Shown: positions 17,132 to 26,434, counted from the stretch's first letter. The stretch: DNA of 64,000 nt from Rhizobium sp. CF122 (GCF_000282035.1 NZ_AKKA01000070.1:1-64000); one strand, 5' to 3'. The notes: generated by a model from the letters alone, not told the origin. Made by a program: numbers and translations.

Positions 17132-17638
17132 TCAACCCCAGATAAAGCCGATTTTCTTTAACTGCTTTTGGTCGAAAGTTTCCATGCCTTCGCAATAGTC
17201 AACGCCGCCGTGGCTGCGATAGAACTGAGCGCCCGTCTCGTTTTCCTCGAGGCACCAGACAACCAGTCCATTGCAACCGAGCGACTTCAGCAGGCGCCTC
17301 GCCTCACCAAAAAGCAGGTGTCCGAGGCCAATCCCCTGGTACTCCGGTCGAAGATAGAGTTCGTAGATCTCGCCTTCCTGGGGAAGTGCACGGGCACGAT
17401 TGAGGCCGAGTGTTGCGTAGCCTGCGACCGTGCCGGCGACGTCGAGAACGAGAAGCGTTGCGGGTCCGCGGGTGGCCTTGCGCCACCAATTCTCACCGCG
17501 ACGCTCGATCATTTGCCGCAACGCACGATGCGGAATGATCCCCGCATAGGTGTGTTGCCACGCAAGCCGATGCACTTCCGATATGGCTCGGGAATCGTGC
17601 GGCTCGGCCCGCCGAACATCGATCGACAACGTCTTCAT
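17132..17638 (-). CDS. GNAT family N-acetyltransferase
   Basis: The 168-residue protein has the GNAT acetyl-CoA motif A (YELYLRPEYQGIGLGHLLFGEA, with QGIGLG) at about residues 92-112 and a typical motif B region (NGLVVWCLEENETGAQFYRSHG). The N-terminal SEVHRLAWQHTYAGIIP is common to acetyltransferases of the RimI/PhnO-like group. Substrate unknown. The ATG at 17638 was chosen over the longer frame to 17803 because the extension runs across the AT-rich intergenic region and looks unlike coding sequence. A CtrA-type box lies 99 nt upstream. Confidence 0.88.
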   Translation of the reverse strand: MKTLSIDVRRAEPHDSRAISEVHRLAWQHTYAGIIPHRALRQMIERRGENWWRKATRGPATLLVLDVAGTVAGYATLGLNRARALPQEGEIYELYLRPEYQGIGLGHLLFGEARRLLKSLGCNGLVVWCLEENETGAQFYRSHGGVDYCEGMETFDQKQLKKIGFIWG

Positions 17639-17736
17639 AACGCTTACTCTGGTCCGATTGTCGGCAATTAACCATATGCGCGCCGCGCATTCAGGCCCTT
17701 TGCCCACAGGCTTAAAATGTGGACGACGGCTGAAAT

Positions 17737-17752
17737 TTAACGCTTTTTTAAC
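17737..17752 (-). promoter_or_regulatory. Candidate CtrA box (TTAA-N7-TTAA)
   Basis: TTAACGCTTTTTTAAC matches the CtrA consensus TTAA-N7-TTAAC exactly. It lies between the end of typA and the start of the GNAT gene, about 99 nt upstream of the latter, a usual distance for an activator or repressor site. Binding is inferred only. Confidence 0.45.
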
Positions 17753-17785
17753 TATTGCGACAAGCAAGATTCGGCAAACTGCACA

Positions 17786-17816
17786 AATAAAAAACCCCGG
17801 CACGAAGGCCGGGGTT
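17786..17816 (-). terminator. Rho-independent terminator of typA
   Basis: Read on the minus strand, AACCCCGGC and GCCGGGGTT form a 9-bp stem with a 6-nt loop, followed by a T-rich tract (TTTTTTATTTG). It starts 23 nt after the typA stop codon. Confidence 0.85.
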
Positions 17817-17839
17817 GAAGCTTGAAAGACTTCAGTCGC

Positions 17840-19660
17840 TTAAGCGTACTTCGCCTTTTCCATGCGCTTGCGCTCGTTCGGGTCGAGGTACATCTTGCGC
17901 AGGCGGATCGACTTCGGCGTGACTTCGACCAGTTCATCGTCCTGGATCCAGGAGAGCGCGCGATCGAGCGTCATGCGGATCGGAGGCGTCAGCTTGACGG
18001 CTTCATCCTTGCCGGCTGCGCGGATGTTGGTCAGCTTCTTGCCCTTCAAGACGTTGACTTCGAGATCGTTGTCGCGGCTGTGGATGCCGATGATCATACC
18101 GGCATAGACCTTCTCGCCCGCGTCGATGATCATCGGGCCGCGATCTTCCAGGTTGAACAGAGCATAGGCGACAGCCTCGCCATTGTCGTTGGAAAGCAGC
18201 ACGCCGTTGACGCGGCCGCCGATCTCACCCTTGTACGGCTGATAGTCATGGAACAGACGGTTCATCACGGCCGTCCCGCGCGTATCCGTCAGCAGTTCCG
18301 ACTGGTAACCGATCAGGCCGCGCGTCGGCGCGAAGAACTTCAGACGGATGCGGTTGCCGCCCGACGGACGCAGCTCGGCCATTTCGGCCTTGCGCTCCGA
18401 CATCTTCTGGACGACGACGCCGGAATGCTCTTCATCAACGTCGATAACGACTTCTTCGATTGGCTCCAGCATTTCGCCGGTCGCTTCGTCCTTGTGCATG
18501 ACGACGCGCGGACGCGACACGGCCAGTTCGAAACCTTCGCGGCGCATCGTTTCGATGAGAACGGCAAGCTGCAACTCGCCGCGGCCGGAGACGAAGAACG
18601 AATCCTTTTCGGAGGATTCTTCGATCTTCAGCGCAACGTTGCCTTCGGCTTCCTTGAACAGACGGTCGCGGATGACGCGCGAGGTGACCTTGTCGCCTTC
18701 GGTGCCAGCGTAGGGGCTGTCGTTGACGATGAACGACATGGTGACGGTCGGCGGATCGATCGGCTGCGCCTGCAGCGCCTCGGTGACCGAGGGATCACAG
18801 AAGGTATCGGCGACAGTGCCCTTGGAAAGACCGGCGATCGCGACGATGTCGCCGGCATGCGCTTCTTCGATCGGCTGACGCTCGATACCGCGGAAAGCCA
18901 GGATCTTGGAAATACGCCCGGTTTCGATCGTCTTGCCATCGGCGTGCAGAACCTTGACGGCCTGGTTCGGCTTGATCGAGCCGGAATTGATACGGCCGGT
19001 GATAATGCGGCCGAGGAAGGGGTTGGCTTCGAGGATCGTTCCGATCATCGTAAACGGACCTTCGTGAACCGTCGGCTCCGGAACATGCTCGAGCACGAGG
19101 TCGAGAAGCGGCGCCAGACCCTGGTCCTTCGGGCCTTCCGGGTTGACGTTCATCCAGCCGTCACGGCCCGAACCGTAGAGGATCGGGAAGTCGAGCTGCT
19201 CATCGGTCGCGTCGAGGTTTGCGAAGAGGTCAAAGACTTCGTTGATGACTTCTTCGTGGCGGCCGTCGGGACGGTCGATCTTGTTGATCGCGACGATCGG
19301 GCGAAGGCCGACCTTCAGCGCCTTGCCGACGACGAACTTCGTCTGCGGCATCGGGCCTTCGGAAGCGTCGACGAGAACGATCGCGCCATCCACCATCGAG
19401 AGAATACGCTCGACTTCGCCACCGAAGTCGGCGTGGCCGGGGGTGTCGACGATGTTGATGCGGACACCCTTCCACTCAACCGAGGTCGCCTTGGCAAGAA
19501 TCGTGATGCCGCGCTCTTTTTCCAGGTCGTTGCTATCCATGACGCGTTCTGCGACGCGCTGGTTCTCGCGGAACGAGCCGGACTGTTTCAGGAGCTCGTC
19601 AACCAGTGTCGTCTTGCCATGGTCAACGTGCGCGATAATCGCGATGTTGCGAAGTGCCAT
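17840..19660 (-). CDS. typA: Ribosome-associated GTPase TypA/BipA
   Basis: BipA is a translational GTPase that binds the 70S ribosome and helps 50S assembly and stress growth, notably in the cold. The 606-residue protein has G1 AHVDHGKTTLVDELL, G3 DTPGHADFGGEVERIL, G4 NKIDRPDGR, then EF-G-like domains and the BipA-specific C-terminal region with GRGELQLAVLIETMRREGFE and ALFNLEDRGPMIIDAGEKVYAG. ATG at 19660 (MALRNIAIIAHVDHG) is the usual start; the frame continues to 19714 without a recognisable extension. It stands as a single gene ending in a strong terminator. Confidence 0.97.
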   Translation of the reverse strand: MALRNIAIIAHVDHGKTTLVDELLKQSGSFRENQRVAERVMDSNDLEKERGITILAKATSVEWKGVRINIVDTPGHADFGGEVERILSMVDGAIVLVDASEGPMPQTKFVVGKALKVGLRPIVAINKIDRPDGRHEEVINEVFDLFANLDATDEQLDFPILYGSGRDGWMNVNPEGPKDQGLAPLLDLVLEHVPEPTVHEGPFTMIGTILEANPFLGRIITGRINSGSIKPNQAVKVLHADGKTIETGRISKILAFRGIERQPIEEAHAGDIVAIAGLSKGTVADTFCDPSVTEALQAQPIDPPTVTMSFIVNDSPYAGTEGDKVTSRVIRDRLFKEAEGNVALKIEESSEKDSFFVSGRGELQLAVLIETMRREGFELAVSRPRVVMHKDEATGEMLEPIEEVVIDVDEEHSGVVVQKMSERKAEMAELRPSGGNRIRLKFFAPTRGLIGYQSELLTDTRGTAVMNRLFHDYQPYKGEIGGRVNGVLLSNDNGEAVAYALFNLEDRGPMIIDAGEKVYAGMIIGIHSRDNDLEVNVLKGKKLTNIRAAGKDEAVKLTPPIRMTLDRALSWIQDDELVEVTPKSIRLRKMYLDPNERKRMEKAKYA

Positions 19661-19785
19661 ATTTCTATATCTCTGAGGCTGGGGCGCCGCGCTGGGAGAA
19701 GGCGCCAATTTCATTTGGGCGGCTCATACAGTGTTTTTCGCTTTTGCGAAAGGGGGGGACGCCGGATTGCCTGCCATGCATGTCG

Positions 19786-21363
19786 TCAACTCGATATCTG
19801 CGGGTCGAGGGTCATCCGCCACAGTTCCGTATCGTTCCGGTCCATCAACCTCACGGTCAGTTGCTCGGTCTGCCCGTCGATGTCGACGAGCCCGAAGAAC
19901 TGCATGCCGGCCGACGGCGGCAAGTTCTGCTCCGAGCCGCCAGGCGCTGCTTTCATGAACTTCACCTGTGGCCCGAAGGTCATGTCGAGTTGCTGCGGAC
20001 CGTAGGTTCCCGAATGGAGAGGACCTGCCACAAATTCCCAGAACGGCAGGAACTCCCGGAACTTCGCCTTGCCGGGATCGTAGTGGTGCGCAGCGGTATA
20101 GTGTACGTCAGCCGTCAGCCAGATCATGTTGGATATGGCGGCATCGCGGATGAACCGCAGCAAATCGGCAAACTCCACCTCGCGGCCGAGCGGGGCACCA
20201 TCATCACCATTCGAGATCGACTCGTTGCCGCTCCGGTGGCCGTAGTCGTCCCAGATCACCAGTCCGATCGGCAGATCGCAGGCAATCACTTTCCAGGTCG
20301 CCGTCGAGCGAACCAGTTCACGCTTCAGCCATGCCACCTGGCGCTCGCCCAGCAGACGGGAGCTGTCAGAGAAGGTGGCATCAACGCCAAGGCTGTTGGG
20401 ACCGCGATAAGCGCGCAGGTCCACGAAGAAGACGTCGAGCAATGGACCATAGGAGATTTTGCGGTAGATGCGGCCGGGCTCATCGGCGACATAGCGGATT
20501 GGTGTCATTTCGTGAAAGGCGCGGCTGGCGCGACTGGCGAGTGTCGTGACGGATTTTTCCGTATAGCGGTCGTCGTCGCGAAGGTCGGTCGATGGCGACC
20601 AATTGTTCAGCACCTCATGATCGTCCCATTGATAGAAGACGGGACAGACCGCGTTGAATTGCTTCACGTGATCATCGAGCAAGTTGTAGGCCCATTGCCC
20701 GCGAAACTGGTCGAGCGTCTGGGCGATGCCGCGCTTTGCCTCGGTGACGATCCTGTTTTTCCAGACACTGCCGTCTCGCAGCTTGATTTCATCAGGCATC
20801 GGATTGTCGGCGTAGATCGTATCGCCGGAGTGGATCATGAAATCCGGACGGTGATAGGCGATCGTCTGATAGGTGCGCATGCCCTCGTCGTCGATGCCCC
20901 AGCCCTGACCAGCCGTATCGCCCGACCAAGCGAAGCGGATGCTGCGCTTGCCCGATGGCGCCGTTCGAAACTGACCCGGGATAGGCTCCGAAAGATCGTT
21001 GATGTCCTGCAGGTCGGCCGCACGGAAGCGGTAGAATATGTCCTGGTCAGGCGGAAGATCCTGAAGCAGCAGCTTCCCGGCAAGACCGGTTTGTGGCGTG
21101 ACGTCTATGGGCGCGATGCGCACCGCATTGGCGAACCTGTCGCTCGTCGAGTATTCGACATGCAGTCGCGCGGGCCGGTCCAGCTGCGTCCAGATCACGC
21201 CGGAGCTGACATCAATGTCGCCGGACTGGACGCCGGATGTGAAGACCGGACGACTGGAGGAACCACGCGCATAATAGGGCATCGCCAGCCCTGCCAGTGA
21301 AAATCCGCCGACCGCTCCCATGGACGATAGGAAGCGCCGGCGGGTCGTTTCGGTCAGTTTCAT
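19786..21363 (-). CDS. phoD: Alkaline phosphatase D family protein, Tat-exported
   Basis: The 525-residue protein starts with a twin-arginine signal (TRRRFLSSMG followed by a hydrophobic stretch to about residue 32), so it is exported folded to the periplasm. It then has the PhoD N-terminal beta domain (SGVQSGDIDVSSGVIWTQLDRPA) and the metallophosphatase domain with FAWSGDT, HSGDTIYAD, and QWDDHEVLNNW carrying the metal-binding Asp/His residues. PhoD enzymes are Ca/Fe phosphodiesterases or monoesterases. I saw no clear PHO box upstream. Confidence 0.94.
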   Translation of the reverse strand: MKLTETTRRRFLSSMGAVGGFSLAGLAMPYYARGSSSRPVFTSGVQSGDIDVSSGVIWTQLDRPARLHVEYSTSDRFANAVRIAPIDVTPQTGLAGKLLLQDLPPDQDIFYRFRAADLQDINDLSEPIPGQFRTAPSGKRSIRFAWSGDTAGQGWGIDDEGMRTYQTIAYHRPDFMIHSGDTIYADNPMPDEIKLRDGSVWKNRIVTEAKRGIAQTLDQFRGQWAYNLLDDHVKQFNAVCPVFYQWDDHEVLNNWSPSTDLRDDDRYTEKSVTTLASRASRAFHEMTPIRYVADEPGRIYRKISYGPLLDVFFVDLRAYRGPNSLGVDATFSDSSRLLGERQVAWLKRELVRSTATWKVIACDLPIGLVIWDDYGHRSGNESISNGDDGAPLGREVEFADLLRFIRDAAISNMIWLTADVHYTAAHHYDPGKAKFREFLPFWEFVAGPLHSGTYGPQQLDMTFGPQVKFMKAAPGGSEQNLPPSAGMQFFGLVDIDGQTEQLTVRLMDRNDTELWRMTLDPQISS

Positions 21364-21632
21364 GCCAAGGTGTGTCCGGCTTGCTCGAGCGGGAGAGAGC
21401 CTCCCGCGCCGAACCTATGGCGGTCGTCATGTCATCTTCTTGAAGACGGCATGACGGTTTTTCGAAACTTCCGCGACAGTTTTGTTAAGCGAGAGGCCCG
21501 GCAGGGAAGCCGAAATGCGTGCTGCGTGAAAATCGTTATTCCGCGGCCAGCCCGCTAGGACGCAGCAGGCTGAGCAGAGGAGCGCCGGCTGCGTCATGAT
21601 CGGGATGGCGAAGAGGCGCAATCCCGGACCTG
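21364..21632. other. Intergenic region between M3 peptidase and phoD
   Basis: A 269-nt region downstream of the M3 peptidase gene and upstream of phoD, both on the minus strand. It must hold the phoD promoter. No PHO box, hairpin terminator or small gene was clear by eye. Confidence 0.4.
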
Positions 21633-23720
21633 TTAGGCATCACTGCCGGACAGTTCCTCGAAGGTCGCAAGCCCCTTCTTCACCAGCATTGCATCCGGGC
21701 TCGGCAGCTTGCCACGGAAAGCCTTGTAAGCATCCTCGGGATCGATCGCGCCGCCGACGGAGTAGATGTTGTCTTTCAGCTTGGCGGCCATCTCGCGATT
21801 AAACGCGTCGCCGGTTTCCTCGAAGGCGGCAAAGGCGTCAGCATCGAGAACCTCGGACCACATGTAGGAATAGTAGCCGGCTGAATAACCGCCGGAGAAG
21901 ATGTGCTGGAAGTGCGGCGAGGCATGACGCATGACGATCGACTTCGGCATGCCAAGCTCGGACAGCACCTCGGACTGCACAGCCATCGGATCCTCGACCT
22001 TGTCGCGAGTGTGGAACGCCATGTCGACGAGCGCGGAGGAGGTGAATTCAACCGTATTGAAACCGGAATTGAAGGTGCGCGCGGCCAGAACCTTGTCGAG
22101 CAACGCCTGCGGCATCGGCTCGCCGGTTTCGAAATGCACGGCATATTGCTTCAGGATCGCAGGCACCGTTAGCCAGTGCTCGTAAAGCTGTGACGGCAAT
22201 TCTACGAAATCACGCGAGACGCCCGTGCCCGACACCGACGGATAGGTGACGTTCGACAGCATCCCGTGCAGCGCATGACCGAACTCGTGGAACAGCGTGC
22301 GTGCATCGTCGAGCGAAAGGAGCGCCGGCTTGCCTTCGGCGGGCTTCGCGAAATTGCAGACATTGTAGATGATCGGCAATTCGCCGTTGCGACCGTTCTT
22401 CAACGGCAGCTTGTGCTGCGATTGGAACGAGCTCATCCAGGCGCCGGAGCGCTTCGAGCTACGGGCAAAGTAATCGCCAAGGAAGAGTGCCACCAGCCTG
22501 TCCTCGCGGTCGCGGATTTCGAAGACGCGAACATCAGGATGGTAGGCCGGAACGCCCTTCTTCTCGACAGCGCGAATGCCGAACAGCCGGCCGGCGACGT
22601 CGAAGCAGGCGTCGATAATCTTCTCGAGCTGCAGGTAGGGCTTCAGCTCGGCCTCGGAAAAATTGTACCGCTGCCCCCGGATCTTCTCGGCATAGTGCCG
22701 CCAATCCCAGGGCATGACGTCGTGGTTCTTGCCTTCGTCCGCAATCAGCCTGGCGATGTCTGCCTCCTCCTCGCCGGCGCGCTTGACCGCCTTCGTCCAT
22801 ACCTCCTGAAGCAGGTGGTTCACGGCATCCGGCGTCTTCGCCATTGTGTTGTCGAGCTTCAATTCCGCGAAGTTGCCGTAACCGAGGAGCTTTGCCACCT
22901 CGTCGCGAAGCGCAAGTGTATCGCGGATGATGCCGCGATTGTCGGTCGCGCCATCGTTCTCGCCGCGCGCAACCCAAGCCTTGAAGGCCTGCTCACGCAG
23001 ATCCCGCCGTTCGGAGAAGGTGAGGAACGGTTCGATGATCGAGCGCGACAGGGTAACGGCAAATTTGCCCTCCTCGCCTCGCTCGCGCGCAGCCGCGGCC
23101 ATCGCATCCTTCAGGAACTCGGGGATACCCTCGAGGTCGGCCCCGTCGGAAAGGATGAGCGCCCAGTTCTTTTCATCGGCGAGCACGTTCTGCCCGAACT
23201 GGGTGCCAAGACCGGCAAGCCTTTCGTTGATGCCCGCGAGCTCCTCCTGCTCGGCTTTCGGCAGCTTCGCACCCGATTTGACGAAGCCTTTCCAGTGCCG
23301 CTCCAGCACGCGCGTCTGCTCCAGCGTCAGGCCAAGGCTTTCACGCGCTTCCCACAGGGCATCGATGCGGGCAAAGAGTGCGGCGTTCATGCCGATCTTG
23401 GAGTAATGGCGCGACATCTTCGGCGAGATGTCCCGTTCCAGCGCTTGGATCGTATCGTTGGTGTGAGCACCCGCCCTGTTCCAGAACAATGCCGATACGC
23501 GTGACAGCTCATCGCCCGCGATCTCGAGAGCAACGACGGTATTCTCGAATGTCGGCGCCTCCGGATTGCCCGCGATCGCGTCGATCTCCTTCTCATGCGC
23601 GGCAAGCGCAGCATCAAAGGCGGGACCAAAGTCGCCGTCATTGAGTGCATCGAAACGCGGCAGGCCGTGGAGACCGTTCCATTCGACGAGTGCGGGGTTG
23701 AATTCTGGTGTGGAAGGCAT
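21633..23720 (-). CDS. M3 family metallopeptidase (oligopeptidase A/Dcp type)
   Basis: The 695-residue zinc peptidase has the M3 active site HEFGHALHGML at about residue 455, preceded by DDARTLFHEFGH and followed by SGTGVSRDFVELPSQLYEHW, which supplies the downstream Glu zinc ligand. The long helical N-terminal half is typical. Lack of a signal peptide points to a cytosolic oligopeptidase (PrlC) or dipeptidyl carboxypeptidase (Dcp); these cannot be separated by eye. The ATG at 23720 (MPSTPEFNPALVEW) fits homologue length; an upstream TTG at 23777 is less likely. Confidence 0.95.
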   Translation of the reverse strand: MPSTPEFNPALVEWNGLHGLPRFDALNDGDFGPAFDAALAAHEKEIDAIAGNPEAPTFENTVVALEIAGDELSRVSALFWNRAGAHTNDTIQALERDISPKMSRHYSKIGMNAALFARIDALWEARESLGLTLEQTRVLERHWKGFVKSGAKLPKAEQEELAGINERLAGLGTQFGQNVLADEKNWALILSDGADLEGIPEFLKDAMAAAARERGEEGKFAVTLSRSIIEPFLTFSERRDLREQAFKAWVARGENDGATDNRGIIRDTLALRDEVAKLLGYGNFAELKLDNTMAKTPDAVNHLLQEVWTKAVKRAGEEEADIARLIADEGKNHDVMPWDWRHYAEKIRGQRYNFSEAELKPYLQLEKIIDACFDVAGRLFGIRAVEKKGVPAYHPDVRVFEIRDREDRLVALFLGDYFARSSKRSGAWMSSFQSQHKLPLKNGRNGELPIIYNVCNFAKPAEGKPALLSLDDARTLFHEFGHALHGMLSNVTYPSVSGTGVSRDFVELPSQLYEHWLTVPAILKQYAVHFETGEPMPQALLDKVLAARTFNSGFNTVEFTSSALVDMAFHTRDKVEDPMAVQSEVLSELGMPKSIVMRHASPHFQHIFSGGYSAGYYSYMWSEVLDADAFAAFEETGDAFNREMAAKLKDNIYSVGGAIDPEDAYKAFRGKLPSPDAMLVKKGLATFEELSGSDA

Positions 23721-23852
23721 GCGGAGATCCTTTGTGGCAGGCAACTGAACAGGCAATATAGGGATGCGCGCCCGCAATTGGTATTGCCGATCAGGCGCGC
23801 ATCTCCCGGCCTGACTGCGAAAAAGTTCATGGCAAGAAATGATGCATAAGAA

Positions 23853-23868
23853 TTAACTGATCGTTAAC
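23853..23868 (+). promoter_or_regulatory. Candidate CtrA box (TTAA-N7-TTAAC)
   Basis: TTAACTGATCGTTAAC matches the CtrA consensus exactly and lies 64 nt upstream of the ATG at 23932, a typical promoter position. The M3 peptidase gene starts on the other side (23720), so either gene could respond. Binding is inferred. Confidence 0.55.
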
Positions 23869-23931
23869 GATTGACGCACGTTCGCCACGCGCGGTAGTTT
23901 CACGATCATCCTTTTGCAGTGGATACGCGCC

Positions 23932-24363
23932 ATGGAAATCCTTTCTGTGCGGTCTTCGCCGAATTTCCTTTTCAGAAGAAACCAAGATAATCCAAGCAGT
24001 TACAACGAATTAGAAGCGCAGCTCGGCACAACAACGAAGGCTTCGACGGCGTTCCATATTGATGAAACGAGCGCAGATACGCCTGATTTTTCCGCGATCA
24101 GCGCCAGTGAACTGCGCCAGTATGCAAGGCAGAGCTTCGATGCCGGCGCAATCGATCAGGATACATTCGCCGCCATTTCCGAGCCGCTGCCGATGCGAAC
24201 GATCGATCCATCAGGCAACATTCTCGACCTGTCCGCCGTTACCGACGCGACGAGCTTCAATTTCCGGGACTACTACAAAGACCAGCTGCAGATCGCGACA
24301 TCGATCGGTGACCGGGAAACAGTGGAACGGCTGAATTCCGTCGTCAGCTTCCTCGACGTCTGA
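23932..24363 (+). CDS. Conserved hypothetical protein of unknown function
   Basis: The 143-residue product has no signal peptide or membrane segment. The N-terminus (to about residue 45) is polar and Ser/Asn/Thr-rich; the middle holds a helical ISASELRQYARQSFDAGAIDQDTFAAI segment, and the C-terminus NFRDYYKDQLQIATSIGDRETVERLNSVVSFLDV is probably helical. I do not recognise the family. The ATG at 23932 was chosen over a TTG at 23914. A perfect CtrA-type box lies 64 nt upstream, so a link to cell cycle, motility or polarity is possible but unproven. It is convergent with the LysE gene, with only 2 nt between them. Confidence 0.7.
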   Translation: MEILSVRSSPNFLFRRNQDNPSSYNELEAQLGTTTKASTAFHIDETSADTPDFSAISASELRQYARQSFDAGAIDQDTFAAISEPLPMRTIDPSGNILDLSAVTDATSFNFRDYYKDQLQIATSIGDRETVERLNSVVSFLDV

Positions 24364-24365
24364 TC

Positions 24366-25007
24366 TCAGGCTTTCCGCCACCCGAGCAGGCCGGGCGTCG
24401 CATGCCAAAGGGCCTGCGCTGCGAAACCCATGAACAGGACGCCCGAGCAGCGGACGATCAACCGCTCGTGCGCTCGATAGAATCGCCGGACGGTTCCCGC
24501 GCCAATGACGGTAATCAGGATCATGTCCGCCACGATGAAGCCCAGGAACGAAACCGCCAGCAGAACCGGCAGCGTGTGAAACTGCAGTGCGCTTGCAGAG
24601 CCGGCAACGAGCGCAGTGAACGTCGCGAGCGCGACTGGATATCCCTTCGGATTGGTCACGCCGAAGATCAGGCCGCGACGGAACGGTCGCTCCACGACCA
24701 TCAATGCCTGCCCGTCACCCTTCGGCTTTGCGCGCACCGCATTCCAGCCGATCCAGGCGAGGTAGAAACCGCAGAGAAGCCCGAGCGCGTCGAAGACAAA
24801 AGTGCCGATCGTCTTGGCGCCGATGATCGCGATCAGTGCCAGCGACGCCCAGAGCAGATCGCCGACCAGATGGCCGCCGACGAACAGCGCGCCGGCGCGG
24901 CGTCCCTGCCCCGCACCGATACCAAGCAGCGCGAGGAAGGCAGGCCCTGGAATGAGCACGTAGAGAAGAGCTGCCAGAAAGGCGCCCGCGAGCAGGGATT
25001 GGGTCAT
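24366..25007 (-). CDS. LysE/RhtB family amino-acid exporter
   Basis: The 213-residue membrane protein has about six helices and the LysE-family opening LLYVLIPGPAFLALLGIGAGQGRRAG, with the PGP motif in helix 1. The cytoplasmic loop GVTNPKGYPVALATFTAL matches the family NPK signature. These proteins export amino acids or related metabolites; the substrate is not predictable. ATG 25007 was chosen because the PGP motif then lies at the usual distance. It diverges from the MFS gene at 25175. Confidence 0.92.
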   Translation of the reverse strand: MTQSLLAGAFLAALLYVLIPGPAFLALLGIGAGQGRRAGALFVGGHLVGDLLWASLALIAIIGAKTIGTFVFDALGLLCGFYLAWIGWNAVRAKPKGDGQALMVVERPFRRGLIFGVTNPKGYPVALATFTALVAGSASALQFHTLPVLLAVSFLGFIVADMILITVIGAGTVRRFYRAHERLIVRCSGVLFMGFAAQALWHATPGLLGWRKA

Positions 25008-25174
25008 CAACAAACTCCAGAAGGGACCGCCGCAGCTTATGCGCCAATAGAAAGGCGTCAAGCTGTCATGGCGACCCATGAGATTTTTGAATTGCCGGAT
25101 CACGCAGCTTCCGACAGAAGGAAAGCGGCCGCCCTCGTGCGGATCGCGCATGTTACCAAAGACCGAGTACCCCT

Positions 25175-26413
25175 ATGCCCCCATTCCGGATGAGCGAACG
25201 GCGAACGAGCATGCTCGGTGCGCTTCTCGCAACCATCGGCCCGATCTCGATGTCGATTTACACGCCGGCGATGCCCGAACTCGTCCATGCGTTCCAGACG
25301 TCCGACTCGGCAATCAAGATGACGCTCTCCGTCTATTTCGCCGGCTTCTCTGTGGCGCAATTGCTTGCAGGTCCGCTTTCGGATGCCTTTGGCCGGCGTG
25401 CGGCGACGCTCCTGTTTGTCGGCATCTATGTCGTCGGCAGCCTGCTTGCTGCCTTCGCGCCCGGCATCGAATGGCTGCTCGCTGGCCGCCTGATCCAGGG
25501 CGTTGGCGCCTCCGTCGGGATTACGGTTGCCCGCGCCATCGTGCGCGACCAGTTCACCGGAACCCAAGCCTCGCGCATCATGAACCTGATCGGCATCATG
25601 ATCGCCATTGGACCGGCGGCCGCACCGACGATTGGTGGATTGGCACTTGCCGCTTTCGGCTGGCAATCCGTCTTCTTCCTTCTGATCGGCTTCGGACTCC
25701 TGATCTGTTTTGGAGTGATCGTGTTCATGCGCGAAACGAGCGTGCCGGATCCGCGCCGCGCGCTCCCGGTTCCGCTGCTTCGCGCCTATCTGGAGCTTGC
25801 ACGCGAAAGCCGCTTCGTCTCCGCCTCGCTCGTGCTCGGTGGCTCGATCGGCGCACTCTACGCACAGGCGACGCTGCTCCCCTTTATCCTCATCAAGGTC
25901 GTCGGCCTTTCACCGACAGCCTTTGGCTTGGGCATGCTGATGCAGTCCGGTTCCTACTTCCTGGGCTCCGTCTGCCTGCGTTATGCGGCGCCGCGCTTGG
26001 GCGGCGACGGTTCCGTGCGCGTCGGGCTTGGGCTACTCGGGCTCGCCGGCATCATGATTGCGCTGTCCGTCCACTTCGTGACGCCCTCCTATCTCTCGAT
26101 CATGGGGCCGATCGCGTTCCTGGCCTTCGGATTGGCTTTCCTGACGCCACACATGACGACATCGGGCCTCTACCCCTTCCCGCATATCGCCGGCTCGGCC
26201 TCGGCAATGATGGGCTTCATTCAGATGGGCGGCGGATTTGCCGGCGGCGTCGCGGGTTCGCTGATCGGCATGCCACTCCTCGCCTTCGGAACGGTGATCC
26301 CGATCATGGCGCTGATTTCGATCGTAAGCTATGTCTGGTTCGTGCGCGCCTCGCAACGCACCGCAACGCCACAACAGGCGAATGAAGAAAGCCCGCACGA
26401 GGCGGGCCTTTGA
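25175..26413 (+). CDS. Bcr/CflA-type multidrug efflux MFS transporter
   Basis: The 412-residue protein has twelve predicted helices. It carries the drug:H+ antiporter-1 signature: ISMSIYTPAMPEL in helix 1, GPLSDAFGRRAATLL between helices 2 and 3, and LIQGVGASVGITVARAIVRDQF in helix 4 to 5, all typical of Bcr/CflA proteins. The substrate is unknown, probably a drug or toxic metabolite. The start is uncertain between ATG 25175 and ATG 25190; neither has a strong ribosome site. The stop lies inside a hairpin shared with argG. Confidence 0.93.
   Translation: MPPFRMSERRTSMLGALLATIGPISMSIYTPAMPELVHAFQTSDSAIKMTLSVYFAGFSVAQLLAGPLSDAFGRRAATLLFVGIYVVGSLLAAFAPGIEWLLAGRLIQGVGASVGITVARAIVRDQFTGTQASRIMNLIGIMIAIGPAAAPTIGGLALAAFGWQSVFFLLIGFGLLICFGVIVFMRETSVPDPRRALPVPLLRAYLELARESRFVSASLVLGGSIGALYAQATLLPFILIKVVGLSPTAFGLGMLMQSGSYFLGSVCLRYAAPRLGGDGSVRVGLGLLGLAGIMIALSVHFVTPSYLSIMGPIAFLAFGLAFLTPHMTTSGLYPFPHIAGSASAMMGFIQMGGGFAGGVAGSLIGMPLLAFGTVIPIMALISIVSYVWFVRASQRTATPQQANEESPHEAGL
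26387..26410 (-). terminator. Terminator-like hairpin between the MFS gene and argG
   Basis: GCCCGC (26391-26396) and GCGGGC (26402-26407) form a 6-bp stem with a 5-nt loop, flanked by AAA on the left and TTT on the right. On the minus strand it reads into TTTCTTCATT and starts about 25 nt after argG. It overlaps the last codons of the MFS gene, so it may act in both directions. Confidence 0.6.
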
Positions 26414-26434
26414 TCTCTTGCGCTCTGCTCTCGA

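Noticed and set aside
17822-20005. 727-codon open frame on the plus strand
   Set aside because: It is antisense to typA and phoD; high GC at third positions produces long open shadows. It has no family signature and no ribosome site.
21364-21480. PHO box upstream of phoD
   Set aside because: CGTCAT-like words occur, but not two 7-bp repeats with the right 4-bp spacing.
22266-23504. 412-codon plus-strand open frame
   Set aside because: Antisense shadow of the M3 peptidase gene; the peptidase motif HEFGH is clear on the other strand.
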